Shown here: positions 15,967 through 23,022 of the stretch, one piece after another | How the letters are laid out: the number at the start of each line of letters is the position of its first letter | Numbering within the stretch: position 1 is the stretch's first letter | Origin: Natronorubrum sulfidifaciens JCM 14089 | GTDB lineage: Archaea; Halobacteriota; Halobacteria; Halobacteriales; Natrialbaceae | Direction: 5' to 3' | Assembly: GCF_000337735.1 (NCBI RefSeq) | Contig: NZ_AOHX01000038.1 | Span: 1 to 41,802, forward strand | DNA: 41,802 nt | Translations under genes and position numbers: made by a program | Notes under the pieces: generated by a model | Database searches by the model: none | What the model was told of the DNA's origin: nothing | The model's input: the letters and a program-made list of their open reading frames with translations, nothing else

Positions 15967-16731
15967 ATGGAACTCTCGGAATTCGTCGACCGACTCGACA
16001 CGGAGTTGCGAACCGACGACTACGCCGATCTCGACGCCAGCGCGAACGGCCTGCAGGTCGGACCCGACGAGGGGACGGTCGACCACGTCGCCGTCGCCGT
16101 CGACGGCGTCCGCGAGACGTTCGATCGGGCGGTCGACGTCGACGCCGATGTGCTTGTCACCCATCACGGGCTCTCGTGGGGTGGCTTCGACCGCGTCACG
16201 GGCCGCACCTACGATCGGATCGCGCCGCTGATCGAGCACGACCTCGCGCTCTACGTCTCACATCTCCCGCTGGATGGACATCAGGAACTGGGCAACGCGG
16301 CCGGCGTCGCCGACGTCCTCGGCCTCGAGGAACGTGCTCCCTTCGGCGAACTCGGCCCGGAGCACATCGGCCAGCGGGGAACCGCCGCCGACTCGTACAC
16401 CCTCGAGGAACTGTGTACGCGCCTCGAGGGACTCGAGACCGGCGGCCAGCCGGTCCAGTCGCTGGCGTTCGGCCCCGAGCAGATCGACGAGATCGCCATC
16501 GTCACCGGCAGCGGAACCGACTGGCTGGACGAAGCCGTCGACGCCGGTGTCGACGCGCTCGTGACGGGTGAGGGAAAGCAGAAAGCCTACCACGAGGCCA
16601 GGGAAGCCGGCATCCACGTCGTGCTGGCGGGTCACTATGCGACCGAGACGTTCGGCGTCCGGTCGCTGCAGGACCTCGTCGACTCGTGGGGCCTCGAGAC
16701 GAGTTATTTCGAGGTTCCGACGGGGCTTTGA
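15967..16731 (+). CDS. Nif3-like dinuclear metal centre protein (DUF34/YbgI)
   Basis: A 254-residue NIF3-family protein. Members form toroidal hexamers with a two-metal centre; proposed roles include GTP cyclohydrolase-I-like or metallochaperone activity, but none is settled. The metal ligands are evident: VTHHGLSWGG at about 64-73, the Asp/His of SHLPLDGHQE, and near the C-terminus AGHYATETFGV with Glu nearby. VTGEGKQKAYHEA is a family hallmark. The ATG at 15967 follows cytochrome oxidase by 66 bases on the same strand. The gene ends exactly at a TGA that is also the first bases of a possible insertion-sequence end. Confidence 0.9.
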   Translation: MELSEFVDRLDTELRTDDYADLDASANGLQVGPDEGTVDHVAVAVDGVRETFDRAVDVDADVLVTHHGLSWGGFDRVTGRTYDRIAPLIEHDLALYVSHLPLDGHQELGNAAGVADVLGLEERAPFGELGPEHIGQRGTAADSYTLEELCTRLEGLETGGQPVQSLAFGPEQIDEIAIVTGSGTDWLDEAVDAGVDALVTGEGKQKAYHEAREAGIHVVLAGHYATETFGVRSLQDLVDSWGLETSYFEVPTGL

Positions 16732-16758
16732 CATCCTCCCCGCGCTGAAGTGCGAGGC
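16729..16758 (+). mobile_element. Possible solo end of an IS200/IS605-type element
   Basis: The string gacatcctccccgcgctgaa followed by gtgcgagg folds as an imperfect hairpin: CCTC (16735-16738) pairs GAGG (16754-16757) and GCGC (16742-16745) pairs GTGC (16750-16753) around a TGAA loop. A hairpin of this form close to GACATCCTCC is what haloarchaeal IS200/IS605/IS1341 (TnpB-carrying) element ends look like. There is no tnpA or tnpB in the window, so this would be a decayed or solo end. Its first bases are the stop codon of the Nif3-like gene. Confidence 0.38.
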
Positions 16759-16801
16759 TGTCGGCTCGAACTTTCCGTAACCGCCGGCGCTGTCGGACTC
16801 C

Positions 16802-17308
16802 TCAGACGATTCCGAGCAGCGAGAAGCCAAACACCGACCCGGCGACCAACACGACCGTCCAGAGCCCGATCCCGACGGTCATCCAGCCCGCGACGGCACG
16901 GGTGGGGCTGCCGGCGAGCAAGGCGACGAGCGCGGCGATGTGAACGCCGGTAAGTACCGGCCCGCCGATCGACAGCCCCGCCAGCCCGTACCGATCCCAC
17001 AGGCCCCGCGCTCGAGCGTATCGCTCGCCGGTGCTCTCGACAGTGTCGGCCCCACCGCGTCGGCCACGCCACCACCTCGAGAGGCGCTGGTGGGCAGCCA
17101 CGAGCACGTAGACCGAGCCGACGTTGCCGGCGAACGCGGCGACTCCCGTCACGACGGGATCTAATCCGAGCCCGATCGCGACCGGGACGACGACGAGGAT
17201 CTCGACGATGGGAATCGCCGCGAACACGAAGACGAGCACGTACTGGAGGAGGCCGCCTGCCTCCTCGAGGAGCGATCCGATCTCGACGAACAGCGGTGTC
17301 ACACTCAT
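16802..17308 (-). CDS. Small multidrug-export-like membrane protein
   Basis: A 168-residue integral membrane protein of the small multidrug export (Sm_multidrug_ex) family; actual transport function is poorly established for the family. About four hydrophobic helices are visible: VLVFVFAAIPIVEILVVVPV, then DPVVTGVAAFAGNVGSVYVL, then after a basic loop (RWWRGRRGG) two C-terminal helices ending GSVFGFSLLGIV. The conserved IPIVE near residue 33 is the family signature. The ATG at 17308 is preferred to the in-frame GTG just before it. The gene is convergent with the Nif3-like gene, with the putative IS end lying between them. Confidence 0.82.
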   Translation of the reverse strand: MSVTPLFVEIGSLLEEAGGLLQYVLVFVFAAIPIVEILVVVPVAIGLGLDPVVTGVAAFAGNVGSVYVLVAAHQRLSRWWRGRRGGADTVESTGERYARARGLWDRYGLAGLSIGGPVLTGVHIAALVALLAGSPTRAVAGWMTVGIGLWTVVLVAGSVFGFSLLGIV

Positions 17309-17417
17309 CACTCTGTGCGAACCGGCATGTGGCCAGCGCGTTCTCCGAACCTAGTTGGTGGCTCGAGAAATAGCTGCCGTTACCGTTTCTGCCGGCCGGC
17401 GACCGACGCTTGCGGCC

Positions 17418-17801
17418 TCAATACGTCCGGTAGCTCGCCGAGCCGACGTCGATCCGGACGAGCGTGTTCTCGGCGTAGGCGTCCGGCTCGGCGTCGTACT
17501 TCTCGTTGATTCGCCGACGTGCCGTTTCCGTTTTGTCCTCGTCGTCGACGACCGTCGCCGTCCCCAACAGCGTTACCATCCACTTCGTGGCCCCGGCCTC
17601 GTCGTCCTGTATCGAGAGCGCGACCCGCGGGTTCTCCCGGACGTTGGCCAGCTTTCGGCCCGTCGTCACGATTTCGACGGTGCCGGCTTCGTATCGGTAC
17701 CAGACGGGCGCGACGTGTGGCCGTCCCTCGAGACAGGTCGCGAGGTGGGCCATCAGCGGCTTGCTCTCGAGGCGGCGTTCGGCGTCCGGTGGAACCGTCA
17801 C
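17418..17801 (-). CDS. Pyridoxamine-5'-phosphate-oxidase-fold protein
   Basis: A protein of about 127 residues with the split-barrel flavin-binding PPOX fold. Signatures are AHLATCLEGRPHVAPVWYRY near the N-terminus, then EIVTTGRKLANVRENPRVAL, both typical of haloarchaeal PPOX proteins that bind FMN or F420. The substrate is unknown. I place the start at the GTG at 17801 because family similarity begins at VTVPPDAERRLES. A second in-frame GTG at 17864 would add 21 residues that look non-homologous. It is co-directional with the small multidrug-export gene, about 110 bases upstream of it. Confidence 0.85.
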   Translation of the reverse strand: MTVPPDAERRLESKPLMAHLATCLEGRPHVAPVWYRYEAGTVEIVTTGRKLANVRENPRVALSIQDDEAGATKWMVTLLGTATVVDDEDKTETARRRINEKYDAEPDAYAENTLVRIDVGSASYRTY

Positions 17802-17940
17802 AGTAGGTGTCTCGACGGGAGCGGCCAAAAGCGGTTGCCATGAGACTGCGGTGCAGATCAGCACTGCAAGGTCGTGCTAAACGCTCCCTAGAGACTTGCT
17901 TTCATGCGTCTATCGACTCGAGGATGATCTATCATGAACA

Positions 17941-17946
17941 TTTATA
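17941..17946 (+). promoter_or_regulatory. TATA-like box upstream of the 76-aa hypothetical gene
   Basis: TTTATA stands in an AT-rich island (atgaacatttatagtgg). The expected transcription start is about 17968. That would give a leader of roughly 95 bases to the ATG at 18064, or an almost leaderless message if translation begins at the in-frame GTG at 17965. Confidence 0.45.
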
Positions 17947-18063
17947 GTGGATGAGCCTGTAGGGGTGAGTACAGATGTCGGTCGTACACGTAGCAGCCTA
18001 AATTCGAGTTTGCCTCCCGACGAGTTCCGTACCGTTTCCGACGACACATCATACCCGACCGAC

Positions 18064-18294
18064 ATGAGCACACAACACTTGCAGTCCCAAACCGAACCCG
18101 AATCGTATCCGAACCAAACGCCGACTCACACGACGCCAGCCGACACGACGGCCGTCATCGACGACCCACGAACGGCGACCGATATGGCTCCCCGCACGTT
18201 CTCCCACCGAAACACGGCTCGCCTTGAGAACCTGATGGACGAGTGGAATACCGCCTTCGCCAACGCGGGTTCGGACTCGACGACCGAGGCGTAA
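18064..18294 (+). CDS. Small hypothetical protein (76 aa)
   Basis: Unrecognised. The protein begins MSTQHLQSQTEPE and has a long Thr/Pro/Ser-rich, probably disordered N-terminal half, then RTFSHRNTARLENLMDEWNT, which should form an amphipathic helix. A basic-acidic helix after a disordered tail could mediate a protein contact, but nothing specific can be said. The ATG at 18064 is the conservative choice; the frame is open to GTG 17965, which fits a TATA-like box 20 bases further upstream and would give 109 residues. A 390-base gap with several inverted repeats follows. Confidence 0.5.
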   Translation: MSTQHLQSQTEPESYPNQTPTHTTPADTTAVIDDPRTATDMAPRTFSHRNTARLENLMDEWNTAFANAGSDSTTEA

Positions 18295-18684
18295 TCGGGC
18301 TGTTTTGCGTTCTGTATCCAAACGGTCTTTGGAGCGGCTGCCATAGCATCGGCCGGCCGATGACGATTCACTCGCTCCGAGCCGGACTCGGCACCCGGCT
18401 GTGACGAACCCTATGAGTGCCGAGGCCCAACTTCTGACGGAGACGGTGTCTCCAGCGGCAGCTAACTGACTACAGCAATCCCTATCAGTCCCAGTCAGTT
18501 CACCGGGAGCGTGGTGTCTGCGAGATCGTGCCTGCCTGTCCGAATTGAGGATATTTGCACAGGACATAGCAAACTGCCTTCGGTGTTTTTCTTATTTACT
18601 TCAGTCGTGTCGATCTGTCCACTGAAATGTAGATCCCAGTACAGATACTGTTAAGCTTCCGTGTATCATAAGGAGGTTGATAAC
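18295..18684. other. 390-base intergenic region with inverted repeats
   Basis: No convincing frame is present. Visible structures are the palindrome CGGCCGGCCG near 18352, a perfect hairpin GGAGAC-ggt-GTCTCC at 18439-18453 and an 8-base perfect inverted repeat AACTGACT (18464-18471) / AGTCAGTT (18493-18500). An AT-rich tract (tttttcttatttac) near 18587-18600 is a candidate promoter for the lipoprotein gene downstream, with a leader of about 60 bases. The region may hold a small RNA, an operator or a terminator; none can be proved from sequence. Confidence 0.4.
18670..18681 (+). promoter_or_regulatory. Near-perfect Shine-Dalgarno deciding the lipoprotein start
   Basis: AAGGAGGTTGAT is almost the full complement of the 16S rRNA 3' end and lies directly upstream of the ATG at 18685. 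Few genes here show such a site; most look leaderless. It fixes the start at 18685 rather than at the earlier in-frame start at 18661. Confidence 0.8.
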
Positions 18685-20253
18685 ATGAGCACAAACAGTC
18701 GTCGGCGAGGAAGCGATGGACCGATCCCGAGGCGGGAGCTGCTCGCCGCGGCTGGTGCCCTTGGACTGGTGAGTCTAAGCGGGTGTGTCGACGATATCCA
18801 GGGTCGGGTCGAGGACGAAGCAGCCGGAAGACTCGTCTCGATGACAGCGGCAAGCCCGTCGTTTTTCTACGCCGGTGGGAGCCACCGCACCGGTGAGCGC
18901 CAGCACGCGGAGACGAGCTACACACAGGAGTCCATCCCTATCGTCGCCAGCGGCGAACTCGAGGGAGTCTCCAGAACGGTTGAACTCGAGGGTATCCACA
19001 CGGACTCGACGGCGAAAGCCCAGGATTACAACAGCGTCCGGTCGAACAAACGTCGGAGCGAGGTCGATTTCGGCGACGACGGCGACGACCTCGACGAGGA
19101 CACGCTCGACCGACTCTACGAGTACCTCGACGACGAGCCGACGGTCTCCCAGCGGTTCGTCGTCGTGGTGCCGGACGCGAGCGTGACCGGCCACGAGCAG
19201 TCACTCGCGGACGCCATCACGCCGGAGATACTGCTCGAGCAACTCGCTGCTGAGCCATCCCGGCTCGATGGCGAGGGAAGCGTGTACGCGTGGGGACGGG
19301 CCAAGGCGGGAACCGAAACCGGGAATCTGTACTGCTGGGGAGACAATCACAGCAGAGCCGCCGATTCGGGTGGCGACAACGAGATCCGCTGTCGGACGAC
19401 ACACCTCGCCATCGATACCGACGGCAGCAGCCGGGGGATCGCCGTCGAACGTATGGGTGAAGGGGTCGCCGTCTGCACCGTTCCCGGTGACGAGGGGGAA
19501 CCATCGTGGCGGTTCGTCCCGGACGATCTCGATGACGACGACGGCGACGGGGTCCCGACGCGCCTCGAGAGCTGGGGCGAGGAGACGAGCGTCGGTGAGA
19601 CCACGATGAGCTCCTGTCTCGTCGGTGCAGTTACGGTCCAGCCGCCGGGGTGTCCGTGCCCGATGCCAGCACTGTTTCACGCCCGGCGGTTCCGTCACGA
19701 CGACCAGTTGCTTTACGTCGGCGGCTGGATCATCGACGACGCGCCACTGTACGAACACAGTGTGACGATGCTGGTCGCCGACGGCCCGAACGATATCGTC
19801 GATGTCGAACACGGCGACGACTTCGCGGCAATGCGACGGGCGGCGGAGTCAGGATTCACTCGCGACCGAGGCCGGTTCGGTTCGGTCTGCTACGACGGCG
19901 AGTTCAACCGCGAATCGCTCGCGTACCTGCCGCCGGCCTTCCACGAGGGAGACGGGCCACAGCGTCTCGCGTCGATCAGTAAACGCTCCGCGCGCACTGG
20001 GCGGAACCCACAGACAGGAAAGGAAATTCAGGGAACCGACGACGACGAGTACCACCACTACGGGGATCGGCTGCGATTTCCACTCGCCGACGGTGATGGT
20101 GAGGGAGAAGCCATGCGCGGTCTGGTCGGCGCACTTGACTGTCCAATCGTTCGTGTCGATCCGGGAGAGTCCTGTCACAACGGCTGTTGTTGCCCCTCGA
20201 GGGACTGTGAGTGTAACTGGCTGCCGGCGATGAACGGCCAGTCGCCACGGTGA
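18685..20253 (+). CDS. Cys-rich Tat lipoprotein of unknown function
   Basis: A 522-residue exported protein with no family I can name. Twin arginines at 16-17 (IPRRELLAAAGALGLVS) lead into a lipobox LSGC with Cys34, so it is a Tat-exported lipoprotein anchored on the outer face of the membrane. The mature chain is acidic and has many cysteines for a haloarchaeal protein: CRTTH, a PPGCPCPMP segment and a tail motif CHNGCCCPSRDCEC with six Cys between 497 and 510. These could hold disulfides or a metal cluster. The middle has long acidic runs (DDGDDLDEDT, DLDDDDGDGV), the latter resembling calcium-binding Asp loops. Initiation from a strong Shine-Dalgarno suggests regulated, leadered expression. 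Confidence 0.72.
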   Translation: MSTNSRRRGSDGPIPRRELLAAAGALGLVSLSGCVDDIQGRVEDEAAGRLVSMTAASPSFFYAGGSHRTGERQHAETSYTQESIPIVASGELEGVSRTVELEGIHTDSTAKAQDYNSVRSNKRRSEVDFGDDGDDLDEDTLDRLYEYLDDEPTVSQRFVVVVPDASVTGHEQSLADAITPEILLEQLAAEPSRLDGEGSVYAWGRAKAGTETGNLYCWGDNHSRAADSGGDNEIRCRTTHLAIDTDGSSRGIAVERMGEGVAVCTVPGDEGEPSWRFVPDDLDDDDGDGVPTRLESWGEETSVGETTMSSCLVGAVTVQPPGCPCPMPALFHARRFRHDDQLLYVGGWIIDDAPLYEHSVTMLVADGPNDIVDVEHGDDFAAMRRAAESGFTRDRGRFGSVCYDGEFNRESLAYLPPAFHEGDGPQRLASISKRSARTGRNPQTGKEIQGTDDDEYHHYGDRLRFPLADGDGEGEAMRGLVGALDCPIVRVDPGESCHNGCCCPSRDCECNWLPAMNGQSPR

Positions 20254-20552
20254 GCGAGCACAGTGAGTGCGACCGAAGATTCCAATGGCCGTCGTCACCC
20301 CTATCGGCTCTCTGCACCGATTGTCACAGGACCAACGGAATCGTTGTTGTGTAAACTGGTTGTTGCTGACATTTTTTACCGGGCGCACACGACTCGAGGG
20401 CGAGACCACAAGAACGGCCGACTGGGTAGTGATGACACGAGATTACTCGCACACAGTTCGGAATTACTCGCTCGAAGGTGGTGGAACGAACGCGAGTAGT
20501 TATTCGCGGTGTCGTCCCACGGTTGATACCCTCAACACGGGGTGTGAGCAAC
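20254..20552. other. 299-base intergenic region with operator-like repeats
   Basis: I see no gene. ATTACTCG occurs at 20442-20449 and again at 20463-20470, 21 bases (two helical turns) apart. An inverted partner CGCGAGTAGT/TATTCGCG forms a near-perfect hairpin at 20491-20508. An AT-rich stretch (gacattttttaccggg) near 20370 could be a promoter element. The arrangement upstream of the small exported protein looks like a regulator-binding region. Confidence 0.42.
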
Positions 20553-20978
20553 ATGGGACCCACAAATCACAAATCGACAGCGGAGTCACAATCGATCAGC
20601 AAGGGGACACTCGCAGCCACCGGGCTGGCGGTCGGTGCTGGAGTGGCGGCGAGTACCGCGACTGCACAAGACGATGAGACCGTCGTCGTGCCCGGAAAGA
20701 ACTACTATCCGGATACCGACTTCGAAGTGGTCGTCCAGTTCAACTCGTCGACGAGAGATGACATTCTCGAGTCCTACGATGACGAGTTCGATAATGTCAG
20801 TGATTGGGATGCATACGCGATCTTCATCGATGTCGGCGGCTCAGCAAATGTACTCGGGTATCTCTTCGTCGATGAAGACGATGCCGATGTCGAGACGGGC
20901 GATACGGGAACGTTTGGGGATGAACCCTCGTTCCGGAACGCGGAACTCGATCTGATCGAGGTTGACCCCGGCGTCTAA
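20553..20978 (+). CDS. Small exported acidic protein of unknown function
   Basis: A 141-residue protein with an N-terminal export signal: a polar start, then ISKGTLAATGLAVGAGVAAS and a likely cleavage site after TATAQ. The usual twin arginine is absent (SK precedes the hydrophobic core), so it would go by Sec or by a degenerate Tat signal. The mature part of about 100 residues is acidic and beta-rich (FEVVVQFNSSTRDDILESY, DWDAYAIFIDVGGSANVLG), with repeated Asp clusters (VDEDDADVETGDTGTFGDE) that might bind calcium. I do not recognise the family. The ATG at 20553 places the signal at the N-terminus. Its upstream region carries repeated operator-like motifs. Confidence 0.65.
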   Translation: MGPTNHKSTAESQSISKGTLAATGLAVGAGVAASTATAQDDETVVVPGKNYYPDTDFEVVVQFNSSTRDDILESYDDEFDNVSDWDAYAIFIDVGGSANVLGYLFVDEDDADVETGDTGTFGDEPSFRNAELDLIEVDPGV

Positions 20979-21137
20979 ACGACGTTCGAGGGCGACCTCC
21001 TCGACCCACCGGAGTCGGGGTAAAGTCCGACAGCCGGCCTCCTGTTTCGTCTCCTCGACAGATCCGTCAACCACTTCCTCGGAGACCGCTCCCGTCGTTC
21101 CCACGTCGTACCCGATGTCGTGAGCACGTTCGATCAA
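20976..21137 (-). pseudogene. Possible 5' remnant of a decayed gene
   Basis: Between the exported protein and the next gene, the minus strand reads MIERAHDIGYDVGTTGAVSE, then an acidic helix and GCRTLPRLRWVEEVALERRL. The composition looks like genuine cytosolic haloarchaeal protein, unlike typical shadow frames, but it runs into the opposite-strand gene without a natural end. The simplest reading is a truncated gene start left by a rearrangement. Alternatively it is a fortuitous frame. I cannot name a family. Confidence 0.28.
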
Positions 21138-21143
21138 CGAACG

Positions 21144-21917
21144 TTACATAAATCTGGACCAGATCGACGCCCGCTCGAGATCACACAAAACAGTCTCCAT
21201 CCTCTCGAGGTTGGGGCCCTCGAACTGCTCTGTGTCCGCTCGTCCGCCTCGGTGTGGATCGCTTCCGTATCCGGTGTCGACGAACTCGTCGAGTTCGAGG
21301 TCGTCGAGTAGCGCCGGCGAACTGATCGACGCGATAAGTCTGAGAATCGACGTGTTCACGCCTTTCATCGCCCGTCGCATCCGTCGAAGGTCCGCGAGTT
21401 GCTGTCTCGTCTCCGCCGGCAGATCTGCTTCGGTGACGGACGTGTTCGGATCGATGTCGAGATTGGATGGGTCGATAACGATGTGGACGTTTCCGATGTC
21501 GTCGAACTGAACGCGCTCTCTGTGCTGGCGCAGTCGGTTGATGCGGTCGATCGTATCGTACAACTCGAACAGCGACTGGCGGACCTCGGGCGAGAGTCGC
21601 AGCACCATCCCGGAGTGTTTCAGCTGTTCGAACGCCGTCGTCGAGAGCGCGCTGGGAAAGGAGACGACGTATCGGATCTCGAACTTCGTTCCCGGCGGGA
21701 CCTCGATCGGGAGATCGACCTGCTGGCGCTGTACATCGCCCGTAAGCAAATCGGCGAGCTCTCGAACCCGTTCTGTGTTCTGCTCGAGTTCCGCCTGAAT
21801 CGCCCGGAGTGACTGAATCTCCTGCCACTGGTTGCGCAGATAGAACGTGAGGAAGACGGCAAACAGCGCGGTCACGCCACCGGCAAGGATCGAAACGACT
21901 GCTCCCGACTCCACCAT
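21144..21917 (-). CDS. Single-pass membrane protein with coiled coil (257 aa)
   Basis: Unrecognised. The N-terminus is one membrane helix (GAVVSILAGGVTALFAVFLT), followed directly by a coiled-coil stretch (RNQWQEIQSLRAIQAELEQN and on), which places the rest in the cytosol. The central part has a beta-rich stretch (PPGTKFEIRYVVSFP) and further helices with heptad-like Leu and Arg. A disordered Gly/Asp region near 220 precedes the C-terminus. The layout resembles membrane-tethered scaffold or sensor proteins, but no domain can be named. The ATG at 21917 starts the membrane helix within five residues. The gene is divergent from the DUF1059 gene. Confidence 0.68.
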   Translation of the reverse strand: MVESGAVVSILAGGVTALFAVFLTFYLRNQWQEIQSLRAIQAELEQNTERVRELADLLTGDVQRQQVDLPIEVPPGTKFEIRYVVSFPSALSTTAFEQLKHSGMVLRLSPEVRQSLFELYDTIDRINRLRQHRERVQFDDIGNVHIVIDPSNLDIDPNTSVTEADLPAETRQQLADLRRMRRAMKGVNTSILRLIASISSPALLDDLELDEFVDTGYGSDPHRGGRADTEQFEGPNLERMETVLCDLERASIWSRFM

Positions 21918-22022
21918 GTGGTCTCTAGACGGGCCCAGCGTACAAATGCTTCATACTCCCCCTCGAGAGCGGCTTTCAGGTGTGAGCAGCAGGTACATGA
22001 CGCTGACGCGACTCCATCGGCC

Positions 22023-22193
22023 ATGGTCTCGGAACGGTATCGGTTCGAGTGTCGCGATGTCGCCGACTGCGACGTGGTCGTCTACAGCGAGTTCGAGGCG
22101 TCGATCTACGAGGCGGCACGATCTCATCTGAAAGACGTCCACGGCCGAGACGTCACAGACGACGACATCGCGCCGTATATCGAAACGCTCTGA
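22023..22193 (+). CDS. DUF1059-like small protein (56 aa)
   Basis: A 56-residue protein matching the DUF1059 pattern: FECRDVADCDVVVYSEFEAS near the start (family consensus CRD plus a second Cys), then a helix with HLKDVHGRDVT and a short acidic end. DUF1059 proteins are very small, widespread in archaea and bacteria and of unknown function; the two Cys might bind metal or be redox-active. The ATG at 22023 places the CRD motif at residues 10-12. The gene is read on its own, with 180 bases before the OsmC gene, which has its own TATA-like box. Confidence 0.75.
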   Translation: MVSERYRFECRDVADCDVVVYSEFEASIYEAARSHLKDVHGRDVTDDDIAPYIETL

Positions 22194-22333
22194 GACGTGG
22201 TCGATCCGCGCCCGATTTTCGAACCATCTCGAGCTGTGCCCGATCCCGAACGGCCCTGCTTCTGGACGTTTGGACACTAGAACACGTTATCTGGCCTGAT
22301 TCGACGACTGTACTCGATATTCGCAATGCGTTC

Positions 22334-22340
22334 TTAATAT
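22334..22340 (+). promoter_or_regulatory. TATA-like box of the OsmC-family gene
   Basis: TTAATAT within gcgttcttaatatcacc lies about 35-41 bases before the ATG at 22375. Transcription would start about ten bases before the start codon, giving a very short leader. Confidence 0.55.
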
Positions 22341-22374
22341 CACCTGTGGCGTACGGACGACCGAGGGAGCGACA

Positions 22375-23001
22375 ATGACTACAGACGACCTGCACCACAC
22401 TGCAGCGCAGCGAACAGGCGAGATCGAACACGGCCTCGACGCTGGCGGACATCTCGAGTTCATCGAGTGGCTCGAGGCGAATCCGGACGACGGGATGCTC
22501 GAGTTCCGGGCGTCCGGCGTCACCGAGGACGTCGCCAACCGAACGACGGCAACGATCGGCGAGTGGGCACTTGGCGGCGAGGAGATGGGCGAAGAGCGCG
22601 AACACGTCCTCGAGTTCGGGCTTCCGACGGAGCTCGAAGACGCCATGGCGTATCTCGAGCCGACCGAGCGCTACGAGGCCATCGAAGGCGCACTGGCGGG
22701 CCTGACCGCCTGTATCAACGGCACGATCGTCTACAACGCGATCCGTGAGGGGATCGAGATCGATGACGTGACGACAACCGTTCGAGCGCCCGTCGACCTG
22801 CGGATGCTGTTCGGCGTTCACGACGCCGACAGGGCACACGAGATGTACGGCGAACTCGAGATCGACATCGCGGTGGCTGGTGATCTGACCCCGGACGAGC
22901 AGTCGGCGGTTCGTGAGTACCCGAAGCGGTCACCCGTCTACAACCTCGTGACGCTCGAGCACCCAAACAGGCCGAACGTCGAGATCACCTCGGCAGCCTG
23001 A
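22375..23001 (+). CDS. OsmC-family protein
   Basis: A 208-residue OsmC/Ohr-fold protein. The family reduces organic hydroperoxides using two cysteines. Here the first Cys is at 113 in GALAGLTACINGT, with Glu101 and Glu104 nearby. The second, normally in a VCP-type motif, is replaced by Ser in KRSPVYNLVT, as in many OsmC-like proteins of uncertain activity. The helix following Cys113 (YNAIREGIEIDDV) and the strands after it match the family. A likely promoter lies immediately upstream. Without the resolving Cys, classical peroxidase cycling is doubtful; a thiol-binding or other role is possible. Confidence 0.85.
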   Translation: MTTDDLHHTAAQRTGEIEHGLDAGGHLEFIEWLEANPDDGMLEFRASGVTEDVANRTTATIGEWALGGEEMGEEREHVLEFGLPTELEDAMAYLEPTERYEAIEGALAGLTACINGTIVYNAIREGIEIDDVTTTVRAPVDLRMLFGVHDADRAHEMYGELEIDIAVAGDLTPDEQSAVREYPKRSPVYNLVTLEHPNRPNVEITSAA

Positions 23002-23022
23002 CGGCACACTGAACCGTCACGG

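Noticed and set aside
14407-16239. 610-residue open frame on the minus strand across the cytochrome oxidase and Nif3-like genes
   Set aside because: It is antisense to two clear genes, rich in Glu/Asp/Arg/His as expected for the reverse frame of a haloarchaeal gene, and has no family motif or promoter.
18661-18684. Earlier start for the Cys-rich lipoprotein
   Set aside because: The strong Shine-Dalgarno at 18670-18681 points to the ATG at 18685; the earlier start would put the SD inside the coding region.
20300-20360. Possible insertion-sequence terminus near ctctgcaccgattgtcacag
   Set aside because: It slightly resembles haloarchaeal IS ends, but there is no matching inverted repeat, target duplication or transposase.
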